This document shows, one piece after another, positions 8,672 to 15,906 of a DNA stretch of 64,000 nucleotides (positions are counted from its first letter, which is position 1; the number at the start of each line of letters is the position of its first letter). The notes below the pieces were generated by a model. It saw nothing but the letters and a program-made list of their open reading frames with translations, had not been told where the DNA came from and searched no databases. The stretch is from positions 1 through 64,000 of the forward strand of contig NZ_JUIV01000022.1 of the NCBI RefSeq assembly GCF_004151235.1, in the 5' to 3' direction. The DNA comes from Flavobacterium anhuiense. Its GTDB lineage: Bacteria > Bacteroidota > Bacteroidia > Flavobacteriales > Flavobacteriaceae. The position numbers were made by a program, and so were the translations under genes.

Positions 8672-9092
8672 AGATCGCTTTTATTTCGGCTGTCCACTCA
8701 TCAGGAGTCGTTTCCGGTTTTCCATGCCAGGTTTTGATTACCTTGCCATCTGCGTCCAGAAGAAGCGTAAGAGGAAAACTTCCTTCCTTATTATAAATTT
8801 CGGCTAAATCCTCGTTTCGCTTTACCTGCTCTGGAGTTCCAATATTTTTCTTTTTTCTTGGAAAATCAGCATTGACAAGTACTAAGTTTTCATTTGCCAT
8901 AGCAGTAAAAACTGCGCTTTCTAGATAGTTCTTGCGCGTCACGATACAAGGTCCGCACCAGTCAGAACCCGAGAAATTCAAGAGGATTAATTTGTGTTTT
9001 TCTTTTGCAGTTTTTTTTGCATTATTAAAGTCAGGTTCCCAGTTTATGGAAAGCGTCATTGTCAGTGCAAGGAATATAGTTATCAGTTTCAT
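8655..9092 (-). CDS. Exported thioredoxin-family protein
   Basis: A 145-aa thioredoxin-fold protein with a short N-terminal signal peptide (about 17 residues) and the redox motif WCGPC. It also has the FPLTLLLDADGKVI strand before the cis-proline region. It is the first gene of the operon with ApbE, DUF4266 and DUF3570. It may keep the cysteines of the Cys-rich DUF4266 protein in the right state, which is inference. The ATG is directly preceded by an A run on the coding strand (plus-strand T run 9092-9107, 16 long including the A of ATG), unusual enough to note as a possible slippage site. Confidence 0.85.
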   Translation of the reverse strand: MKLITIFLALTMTLSINWEPDFNNAKKTAKEKHKLILLNFSGSDWCGPCIVTRKNYLESAVFTAMANENLVLVNADFPRKKKNIGTPEQVKRNEDLAEIYNKEGSFPLTLLLDADGKVIKTWHGKPETTPDEWTAEIKAICESRK

Positions 9093-9205
9093 TTTTTTTT
9101 TTTTTTTGTATATACGAAATAACGAAAAGCATGGTTTGTTATTTTTGCGGCTCGCTTAAGATTGGATTAATATTTTTAAGTGGTTACAAGCCCTGTTTTC
9201 TTGTT

Positions 9206-9895
9206 TCAGGCAGTCTGGACTCCAAAAATATATCCGACCAGGGCTGAGGCAGCCATAGCAAAAGTACCCCAGATGCAGATCCGAAGGACTGATTTAAGGA
9301 TATTTGAGCCTCCAGCCTTAGCGGCAAGAATCCCTGAGAAAGCCAGAAAAAGAATTGAAAAGGCATATTGGCAGAAAATCATGTCTTTAATGGGGGCAAA
9401 AATTGCTACCAGCAGGGGAAGAAAACCTCCAATAATAAAAGATACCGCCGATGCAAATGCAGCTGCTAGAGGATTGGCCTGCGTGATTTCGTTGATCCCC
9501 AATTCATCCCTTGCATGTGCTTCAAGGGCGTCATGAGCCATCAATTCAGAGGCCACCTGCCTAGCCAGTTCTTCATTCAGCCCCCTTCGTATATAAATCT
9601 CCGCTAATTCTTCAAGTTCCTCTTGCGGCATATTCTGCAGTGCCAATTTTTCCCTTTCGAGATCAGCTGATTCAACATCTGATTGCGAACTGACCGATAC
9701 ATATTCCCCGGCAGCCATGGACAGCGCGCCTGCAACCAGTCCAGCAACTGCAGCAAGCAGAACAGGCTCTCTGGCTGTGCTTGCCGCTGCGACGCCAATC
9801 GTAAGACTGGTGGTTGAAAGTATCCCATCATTGGCTCCAAGTACTGCCGCCCGGAGCCAGCCGCTTCTGTTAATATAATGAACCTCAGATTCCAT
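9206..9895 (-). CDS. VIT1/CCC1-family iron/manganese transporter
   Basis: A 229-aa membrane protein of the VIT/CCC1 family, which moves Fe(II) or Mn(II) out of the cytoplasm. Signature segments are LRAAVLGANDGILSTTSLTIGVAAA in the first membrane helix and AGALSMAAGEYVSVSSQ in the second. An acidic cytoplasmic loop follows (ADLEREKLAL..PQEELEELAEIY), where plant VIT1 binds metal, and then three more hydrophobic segments. A 46-codon gene starts just upstream and a Fur-box-like palindrome lies 45 bp before that. Together with the cytochrome, globin-like protein and hemA nearby, this suggests an iron/haem module. Confidence 0.87.
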   Translation of the reverse strand: MESEVHYINRSGWLRAAVLGANDGILSTTSLTIGVAAASTAREPVLLAAVAGLVAGALSMAAGEYVSVSSQSDVESADLEREKLALQNMPQEELEELAEIYIRRGLNEELARQVASELMAHDALEAHARDELGINEITQANPLAAAFASAVSFIIGGFLPLLVAIFAPIKDMIFCQYAFSILFLAFSGILAAKAGGSNILKSVLRICIWGTFAMAASALVGYIFGVQTA

Positions 9896-9913
9896 AATTT
9901 TTATTTAGCAGTT

Positions 9914-10054
9914 TTACCCAGTCACGGTCTTCAGAGGTTTTTTCTGTGCCTCCAAAATTGTTTTTACACTGTTTATTTTTTTATCTATGCCTGTAAGGGC
10001 TCTCTGCACATGGTCTTTATCAGCAATGCTCATTTTAGCCGGCTTGAAATTCAT
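9914..10054 (-). CDS. Small hypothetical protein upstream of the VIT transporter
   Basis: A 46-codon frame reads MNFKPAKMSIADKDHVQRAL and continues TGIDKKINSVKTILEAQKKPLKTVTG before TAA. It is a soluble, helical, charged peptide with no signal or motif. It ends 18 bp before the VIT start on the same strand and begins shortly after the Fur-box-like palindrome, so it would be the first gene of the VIT transcript. It could be a real small protein or a leader frame. I do not recognise the family. Confidence 0.45.
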   Translation of the reverse strand: MNFKPAKMSIADKDHVQRALTGIDKKINSVKTILEAQKKPLKTVTG

Positions 10055-10415
10055 AATAAAATTAACTTAAATCCTTTTTGGATATGAGAATAATACCATT
10101 AGAATGATTCTAAATTTAATAGGAAATTATATTTATATTGTATATCGTTCTTTGTTAGCCCAAAATTAAAAGGAAGATTCCTACTGCCGTGTGAGATTTA
10201 TGCAAAAAAAAGAATGTCTTATGAAGTGCTCTTTCAATTATACCCGGCTTGCCTTTTTTGCCTGCCTGTCTTCCTGCCTGCGTGAAAATGCTGGCTGGCA
10301 CTAGATGGAACAGGATTGAGGCGCAGGATAAACATGCGGTCTGTTTTACGCAGACCGAAATGGAGCAGTTCAGGGCTTTTATGGAGATTTATCGACTAAA
10401 TTTCCCTGGACTGCA
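10055..10415. other. Intergenic stretch with Fur-like site and a doubtful short frame
   Basis: It holds the palindrome at 10099-10113 and, on the plus strand, a 45-codon frame at 10288-10425. That frame has a fairly protein-like end (EQFRAFMEIYRLNFPG) but runs into the convergent cytochrome gene, so it may be a gene relic. Confidence 0.35.
10099..10113. promoter_or_regulatory. Fur-box-like 7-1-7 palindrome upstream of VIT genes
   Basis: The perfect inverted repeat TTAGAAT-G-ATTCTAA has the 7-1-7 layout of Fur-family operators. It lies just upstream of the small gene and VIT gene, and a near-identical site lies before the 11123 gene. Confidence 0.5.
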
Positions 10416-10811
10416 TTATTTTTGAAAAAGCCTGCAGATAAAATCATTTTTCAAATAATCCATCCTTTTCCATTGCTTGACTATATCTATAGTTTCCTGG
10501 GGCATTCTTGGGCCTCCTTTAGGCATCAGCACACTATTGCCGTTTTCCAGGGAAATTCGGATAATGAGGCTTCGTTTTAAAACAGCATCTTTGACTTGGG
10601 CATATGTGACAAGAGATATAGGGGCACCGTTTGTAGGAACCGCCGCATGGCAGACAATGCAGTTATTGTCAATAATTGTTTTTACATCCTTGTCATATGT
10701 TACTGATCCGGCAGGCGCGCTGGTGTTCATTGGAGCGGAGGAATCATCATTTGAGCAGCCTGCAAGGATTATGGCGGCTAATAAAACGGCACATGCTTTT
10801 TGTAGTTTCAT
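10416..10811 (-). CDS. c-type cytochrome lipoprotein (single haem)
   Basis: A 131-aa exported lipoprotein with lipobox ILAGC (Cys at residue 19) and one haem-binding CIVCH motif at about residues 51-55. It follows the pattern seen in small Bacteroidota cytochromes (VTYDKDVKTIIDNNC). A possible distal Met ligand lies in SVLMPKGGPRMP. It would carry electrons on the periplasmic face. The C-terminus (KRMDYLKNDFICRLFQK) looks unlike the usual family ending and could result from a late frameshift. It is convergent with no other gene and shares the module with iron/haem genes. Confidence 0.8.
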   Translation of the reverse strand: MKLQKACAVLLAAIILAGCSNDDSSAPMNTSAPAGSVTYDKDVKTIIDNNCIVCHAAVPTNGAPISLVTYAQVKDAVLKRSLIIRISLENGNSVLMPKGGPRMPQETIDIVKQWKRMDYLKNDFICRLFQK

Positions 10812-11122
10812 AACGTGTTTTTTTAGTTTACAAAGCAGACTTGATTTTCATCTCAAGGAATGCTTTTCACCTATATACGTCAAAATTTATTTTACAGATT
10901 TTAAGAAGTACTTTTTTTATCCATTCAAATTCAGATTAAGACTTTTACGGGCTGTATAAAAAATAGAGCGTGAGGGATGCTGTTTTTATCGTATCTGATG
11001 CTGGGGAAAAGATTCAAACTATTTAAAATAATTCTAAACTAAAGTTTTCTTTTTACTTGTTAAAACCATCCTAAAAAAGTTTCCGTATATGACCTTAAAT
11101 CTAACCGCTATAAAAATCACAT
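10812..11122. other. Divergent intergenic region with second Fur-like site
   Basis: This separates the cytochrome gene (minus) from the 11123 gene (plus). Apart from the imperfect palindrome at 11022-11038 nothing distinct was seen. Confidence 0.4.
11022..11038. promoter_or_regulatory. Second Fur-box-like palindrome
   Basis: TTTAAAAT-A-ATTCTAAA is an 8-1-8 inverted repeat with one mismatch. It shares ATTCTAA with the site at 10099 and lies 85 bp before the start of the 11123 gene. Confidence 0.4.
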
Positions 11123-11557
11123 ATGAAAATCAACAAGTACATCAAAAAAGCACTTTGGATCGCAATGGGAATTACGGTCCTATTTTCGGCAATTCTTCTT
11201 TTCCATATCATTACTGCCAAGCCTGCGGTTTATGAAACTCCAAACCTGCAGGTGAGCCGGATTGATTTCAAGGAAGCTATCGATTCTGCGCAGGCCATAC
11301 AGATTTGCGCTGATCTGAGATCCATTAAAGGGCTGACCTCAGATTCCATCATTATCAAGAGAAACGTGGTGGTTTATTTCCATAATAACAGAATCACCAA
11401 TTCGAAAAAGATCTATGCGCAGCTGATGGCCAAAAGGCATTATGATGCCCAGCCTTATATACTGCCTGAAAATCTGGCTTCCAAAGAAGTTTGTCCTATG
11501 GACCAAAACAGTCTGGGCTATAAGTTGTCCCAGAAGATCAATCATTTTTTTAATTAA
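11123..11557 (+). CDS. Membrane-anchored hypothetical protein (ferredoxin-fold-like)
   Basis: A 144-aa protein with one N-terminal membrane segment (residues ~10-31, LWIAMGITVLFSAILLFHII) and a soluble domain. That domain's order of segments (SRIDFKEAID, IQICADLRSI, SDSIIIKRNVVVYFHN, KIYAQLMAKRH) suggests a beta-alpha-beta-beta fold like heavy-metal-associated domains. The metal-binding CxxC is absent. It lies 19 bp upstream of the globin-like lipoprotein gene on the same strand, and the two are probably cotranscribed. Function unknown; a role in metal or haem handling would fit the neighbours. Confidence 0.6.
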   Translation: MKINKYIKKALWIAMGITVLFSAILLFHIITAKPAVYETPNLQVSRIDFKEAIDSAQAIQICADLRSIKGLTSDSIIIKRNVVVYFHNNRITNSKKIYAQLMAKRHYDAQPYILPENLASKEVCPMDQNSLGYKLSQKINHFFN

Positions 11558-11576
11558 CCCTTTAAATATAATTGTT

Positions 11577-12164
11577 GTGAAAAATTATTCTAAAATTGCC
11601 TTAAGCGTGTTATTCCTTTCAGCAGCTGTTTTTACATCCTGCAGCAATGATGATGAGACTCCGGCTCCTGTAAAAGCATCCATATATGAGCGATTGGGAG
11701 GCACTAAAATGGTCGCAGATCCTGATAATTCAGGACAGATGATCGAGCAGGGGCGCTTGAGCTTCCGTAAAGTGGTCAATTCAACCATCGGATTGATAGT
11801 TGCCGATATTCAGTCCAATGCATCAGGAAACCTGCAGGCTCATTTTGCACCCCTTTTGGCCGAAACCGGAACAACCCAAGCTACAAATATTGCAAAATTA
11901 TCCGATAACCTGACTGATTTCTTTTCATTCAACACCGGAGGCACCAATGCAGTAAATACGTATTCGGGCCTGAGCATGGCGGCGGCGCACAACCCTGCGA
12001 CAAATCCTAGAATGGGAACAAAATCCAGCAGTGCGGACTATACAAAATTCGAAGGTTATGTGGGAGCGGCGGCCAATGCGAACGGCGTTGCCTCAAACAC
12101 AGAACTCTATACGGATATTGTGGCAGTTTTGGAATCATTGAGAACGCCTATCGTCCAAAAATAA
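11577..12164 (+). CDS. Globin-like (group 1 truncated haemoglobin-related) lipoprotein
   Basis: A 195-aa exported protein. The start is taken as GTG at 11577 because it gives a clean lipoprotein signal (ALSVLFLSAAVFTSC, Cys about residue 22); the frame extends further upstream only as unlikely sequence. The mature part begins ASIYERLGGTKMV, the characteristic opening of truncated haemoglobins, and contains FSFNTGGTNAVNTYSGLSMAAAHNP, where group 1 globins have their haem-proximal region. Later parts diverge. It probably binds haem at the cell surface or periplasm. It shares its module with hemA, a cytochrome and an iron transporter. Confidence 0.7.
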   Translation: MKNYSKIALSVLFLSAAVFTSCSNDDETPAPVKASIYERLGGTKMVADPDNSGQMIEQGRLSFRKVVNSTIGLIVADIQSNASGNLQAHFAPLLAETGTTQATNIAKLSDNLTDFFSFNTGGTNAVNTYSGLSMAAAHNPATNPRMGTKSSSADYTKFEGYVGAAANANGVASNTELYTDIVAVLESLRTPIVQK

Positions 12165-12175
12165 GTAATCTTTCC

Positions 12176-12213
12176 AAAAAAACGCCGCCTTTTTCTGCGG
12201 GTGGCGTTTTTGT
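12176..12213 (+). terminator. Intrinsic terminator after the globin-like gene
   Basis: An AAAAACGCC / GGCGTTTTT stem with a short inner loop and T run lies 12 bp after the stop codon. Confidence 0.7.
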
Positions 12214-12441
12214 TTTAAACATTTTTTTATTCCAAAATGAGCATGCCTGCCTAAAGAAACCCCTTTTCAGTATAAATTTCTTTTATGCCATCTTTGGCCA
12301 TATCATGATACATGGATTGAAATGATTGCCACGGGCTTTGCCTTGGAGCCGTTTATCGGCATACCTGCAAAAACATCATTGCGAATTGATGTTATAACGC
12401 AGACTTCCCTAAATTGTCGAATCTTAAATTAAAGTTATCCC

Positions 12442-13746
12442 ATGGAAAATTTTAAGCTGTCCCAAAACACGACCTTTTACGCCTTAGGATTAAGCTATAA
12501 AAAAGCAGATGCCCTGATCAGGGGAAAATTCAGCCTGGACCCTAAAGCACAGACTGAACTGCTGGCGCAGGCTAAAGATGAAGGAATAGAGTCATTACTT
12601 GTGATTTCCACCTGCAACAGGACTGAAATCTATGGCTGGGCTTCTCATCCCTATGAATTGATAAAACTGCTTTGCAGCCATACAAAAGGCAGCGTGGAGG
12701 AATTTCAGCAGTCTGGCTACATCTATAAAAATAACGAAGCCGTGAGCCACATGTTCCGGGTAGGGACAGGCTTAGACAGCCAGATCCTGGGTGATTTTGA
12801 AATCATCAGCCAGATTAAGACTGCTTTTAACCACAGCAAAGAGAAAGGTTTGGCAAACACATTTCTGGAACGTTTGGTAAATACTGTAATCCAGGCAAGC
12901 AAAAAAGTTAAGACAGAGACAAAAATTTCTTCCGGCGCTGCATCGGTTTCTTTTGCATCGGTGCAGTATATAATCCAAAATGTCGCAGATGCCGGGAATA
13001 AAAATATTTTGCTGTTCGGAACAGGAAAAATAGGCAGGAATACCTGCGTAAATTTATTAAAGCATACTAAAAACAGACATATTGCCCTTATAAACAGAAC
13101 AAAACACAAAGCTGAATTACTGGCGCGAAGACTGAATGTCATCGTAAAGGATTACTGCAATCTGAAAGAAGAACTGCAGCGGACAGATGTGCTGGTTGTG
13201 GCTACAGGAGCACAAAGCCCCACTATTGACAAGACATCGCTTGCCCTGCATAAACCCTTATTAATTCTGGACCTGTCCATTCCGTGCAATGTAGATTCCG
13301 ATGTGGAAGAGATACCCGGTGTAACTTTAATACATCTGGATCATTTATCTCAAATTGCCGATGACACGCTGGAAAGAAGAAAACAGCATATTCTTGCTGC
13401 AGAAGCCATTATTGAGGATATGAAATCAGAACTGAATACATGGGTAAACGGCCGAAAAAGCGCACTGACCATCCATGCATTAAAAACCAAACTGAATGAT
13501 ATTGTGTCGGCTGAGTTTGCTTTTCAAAAGAAGAAAACAATCAATTTTGATGAAGTTCAGATGGATTTGATCAGTTCGAGGATTATCCAAAAATTAATAG
13601 GCCATTTTGCAAGCCATTTAAAAGACGAAAATACGTCATTGGACCAGAGCATTGAATTTATTGAAAAAGTATTCCAAATAGGGCAGTTTGCACCAGGTAA
13701 ATCTTCTTCACCAATTGAAGAAAAATACAAAATCGATCTGTCATAA
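12442..13746 (+). CDS. hemA: Glutamyl-tRNA reductase
   Basis: Glutamyl-tRNA reductase (434 aa) makes glutamate-1-semialdehyde, the first step of tetrapyrrole synthesis, from Glu-tRNA and NADPH. The catalytic Cys is in VISTCNRTEIYG at about residue 54. The DSQILGDFEIISQIK region, the NADPH-binding ILLFGTGKIGRNTCVNLL and the helical dimerisation domain (about residues 310-420) are all present, so the protein is complete. It is unusual to find it in an accessory module without other haem-synthesis genes. It may be a second copy supplying extra haem for the neighbouring cytochrome and globin-like proteins. Confidence 0.92.
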   Translation: MENFKLSQNTTFYALGLSYKKADALIRGKFSLDPKAQTELLAQAKDEGIESLLVISTCNRTEIYGWASHPYELIKLLCSHTKGSVEEFQQSGYIYKNNEAVSHMFRVGTGLDSQILGDFEIISQIKTAFNHSKEKGLANTFLERLVNTVIQASKKVKTETKISSGAASVSFASVQYIIQNVADAGNKNILLFGTGKIGRNTCVNLLKHTKNRHIALINRTKHKAELLARRLNVIVKDYCNLKEELQRTDVLVVATGAQSPTIDKTSLALHKPLLILDLSIPCNVDSDVEEIPGVTLIHLDHLSQIADDTLERRKQHILAAEAIIEDMKSELNTWVNGRKSALTIHALKTKLNDIVSAEFAFQKKKTINFDEVQMDLISSRIIQKLIGHFASHLKDENTSLDQSIEFIEKVFQIGQFAPGKSSSPIEEKYKIDLS

Positions 13747-13765
13747 AAATAAACTGGAATTCAAA

Positions 13766-13815
13766 GGCCAGGCAGACCAGGCAGACCAGGCAGACCAGGC
13801 AGACCAGGCAGAGCC
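13766..13815. repeat. 9-bp tandem repeat (GGCAGACCA)
   Basis: About 5.5 units of GGCAGACCA (GGCCA, four exact units, then GGCAGAGCC) lie 20 bp after the hemA stop. It is GC-rich in an AT-rich spacer. Confidence 0.9.
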
Positions 13816-13911
13816 GGGCATATAGGGCATATCTATAAATGATGCGCTTCAGGTGTTTTTTTGAAGCGGAATTCTTATGCTGATTTTTTGTTTTTTTAGG
13901 TTTGTTTTTTT

Positions 13912-13990
13912 GGGAGCTTTTTCCCGCTATTCGCTTCAATCTTCTGCGCCGAACCCCGGCGCAAAAAGGATGTCCGCTGCTATCGGGGCC
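13912..13990. repeat. Dispersed repeat A, copy 2
   Basis: It reads GGGAGCTTTTTCCCGCTATT, then CTTCTGCGCCG and CGGCGCAAAAAGG (stem), then TCCGCTGCTATCGGGGCC. It lies 77 bp before the next tRNA-type hairpin, with the same layout as copies 1 and 3. Confidence 0.8.
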
Positions 13991-14059
13991 ATTTTGTGCT
14001 TTATTTTAGTGAGGAATAAATCAATTTTCAGCTGTAGTCCATCAGCAATTATGTTTAAT

Positions 14060-14360
14060 AAAAAAATGGCGCCAATTGTCTTCAATTGGCGCCATTTGGC
14101 GTTGTGACCTCGACAGGACAAATTACAACATCATTTTTGGATGATTTGAAGAAATTGGCTTACTATATTTAGTGTCTGTCTTTCATTGGCTTTGTAAATT
14201 TGGTTTAGATGTCCTGTTGGGGATTGATGAAAAAAATTATAAAACTCAATTGGTTCATGTCAGTAAACTAAAATGCAATTCTACAAATATTATGGAGGAT
14301 TTGAAAAGATTGTTATGTTTAAGTCAAAATTGTCTTTCTTTGGCTGTACGAATTAAAGTC
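14060..14360 (-). repeat. tRNA-Arg-derived att-like repeat, copy 2 (long form)
   Basis: A perfect GGCGCC hairpin (14067-14094), then GTGACCTCGACAGGA, identical to the complement of the tRNA-Arg 3' end. The shared block follows: ATCATTTTTGGATGAT hairpin, CTGTCTTTCATTGGC, GATGTCCTGTTGGGG. The long form continues to TTGTCTTTCTTTGGCTGTA at ~14348, shared with copy 3. Flanking ACAGGAC and GTCCTGT form an inverted pair about 110 bp apart. Confidence 0.85.
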
Positions 14361-14613
14361 TCAGATCTAAAAAAAAATGCCAGAGTTTAATGGTTAGCTA
14401 CAAGTATGTAATATTATTTACCGTAGTTTTTTATATGGGCAGGTTATTAAGTCAAAAATAGAAAATGCTTTAGAACGATTGAATATTTTATTGTAGTTAG
14501 TCAAGAGATTTGTATAACCGCTTAATCTTAAAGGCAAACAGTTTATAATATTAATTTTATATGTTTCTATTATGAGGTTTGAAGACTGTTTTTGAGATTT
14601 TAAAATTTGCATT

Positions 14614-15906
14614 TTAATTTTTTTCGATTGAATTTTGAATAGTGCTGAAAATTCTTTGGAGCAAACTCCTCTTATTTCCATAAAACTCCAAACTGCCTGG
14701 CATGTTGTGTGTGAAATCTATTTTCTTATTATGCGTAGTTTTCAATTTTGGATCTAGCCTGATGTCAATATAGTAAATTGTATCATGGTAGACTTTTGAT
14801 TTATTTGAAATAATTCCCTTTAAATCACCATATTCCTTGAAGGGAAAATCTCGCAGCTTTATAAAAACAGTGTCATTTTTTTTTATTTTACCATAGCCAT
14901 TCGCAGACATTACCCCCCTGGCGTATATATCTTCTGTTTTCGGTAGAATAATGAATAAAGGAGATTCTTTTTTTACATACTGGCTTGAATTAAGAAATGG
15001 CTGGTAATATTCAAGTTTTCCTGAAATAGGGGCGCTAACTGTAAAATTATGTTCCCAATAATCAATGGCAGTTATTAGCTCAAAGTACGTTTTTTTTACA
15101 TTAAATAAAACCGAAGCGATCATTTTTTCCCTGTCTTTTTTTAGAAATGAAATTTCATCGCTTAATTCTCCGGTATTATGCGTCAATTCCTGATCATTTT
15201 TATCCAAGTATATTGCTTTTTCTTTTAAATCAAGCATCGTTAATTTTGAGTTATCCATTTTATCTCTTACAATTGCGTTTGCATCAAATAGGGACAGGTC
15301 TAGTTCGTATGATTTATTAACTATTTCTGACTTATCTGCAAATACTTTTTTAGCTTGCGTTAAAATTTCTTCCCGTTCTGAATTTCTAATTAGTTTTTTC
15401 TCGATGTTTTCAATTTTCAGTTTTGCAAGATCGATCTTTAAAGTGTTATTACACTCAATTACAGCCAGCAGGAAATTATAATAGAATTTTTCTATTTCTC
15501 CAAGCCGTAATGTCCTATCGAATTCAATATCGATGGAGCTTTCAATTGTATTGATATCAATGCTTTTTAACTGATTTTTTATTTTTATTAGATCACCATA
15601 GTCCGTTGTGCTGTTTATTAAAGCCAGAAGAGCGCCTTTTTGGACATAGCAGTTATCTTGGACGAGTAGTTTAATTTCACCACTGTTTGGGGCATAGATA
15701 TTGTTGGTTTGATTTTTTGATACAATAAAGGCTCTGCCAACAACCTTTTCCGGATATTTTATCATGGCACTGATTATTACACTGATAAGAATAAACGAGA
15801 TAATAAAATAGAGGACTTTTTTATAGTCACTCACATTTGATGCCAATGATATTTCTTTAAGCTCTTCCGATTGGTATTTTTCTAAGACGTTATTTTTTTT
15901 ATTCAT
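14614..15906 (-). CDS. HlyD-type membrane fusion protein of the peptide exporter
   Basis: A periplasmic adaptor linking the inner-membrane ABC exporter to the outer-membrane channel. The start at 15906 is preferred over 15951 because its ATGAATAA overlaps the transporter stop by 8 bp and leaves a normal short cytoplasmic N-terminus. One membrane helix (LYFIISFILISVIISAMI) is followed by a biotinyl/lipoyl-like strand (YAPNSGEIKLLVQDNCYVQKGALLALI), a long coiled coil (about residues 110-260), and the second half-motif (VSAPISGKLEYYQPF). It ends in a beta domain. It is the third gene of the nucleotidyltransferase-PCAT-HlyD operon. Confidence 0.88.
   Translation of the reverse strand: MNKKNNVLEKYQSEELKEISLASNVSDYKKVLYFIISFILISVIISAMIKYPEKVVGRAFIVSKNQTNNIYAPNSGEIKLLVQDNCYVQKGALLALINSTTDYGDLIKIKNQLKSIDINTIESSIDIEFDRTLRLGEIEKFYYNFLLAVIECNNTLKIDLAKLKIENIEKKLIRNSEREEILTQAKKVFADKSEIVNKSYELDLSLFDANAIVRDKMDNSKLTMLDLKEKAIYLDKNDQELTHNTGELSDEISFLKKDREKMIASVLFNVKKTYFELITAIDYWEHNFTVSAPISGKLEYYQPFLNSSQYVKKESPLFIILPKTEDIYARGVMSANGYGKIKKNDTVFIKLRDFPFKEYGDLKGIISNKSKVYHDTIYYIDIRLDPKLKTTHNKKIDFTHNMPGSLEFYGNKRSLLQRIFSTIQNSIEKN

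Larger units (their letters stand above)
13747..14059. other. Non-coding module end after hemA
   Basis: This contains the 9-bp tandem repeat and repeat A copy 2. Frames seen here are artefacts of those repeats. Confidence 0.5.

Noticed and set aside
10288..10425. 45-codon frame between the VIT region and the cytochrome
   Set aside because: The end looks protein-like but there is no clear start signal and it overlaps the convergent cytochrome gene; noted only as a possible relic.
13658..13939. 93-codon minus-strand frame with repeated CLV units
   Set aside because: The Cys-Leu-Val pattern is a translation of the 9-bp tandem repeat, and the frame overlaps the end of hemA.
14172..14390. 72-codon open frame on the plus strand
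   Set aside because: It lies wholly inside repeat copy 2; the same sequence is interrupted in the other copies, so it is not a conserved protein.
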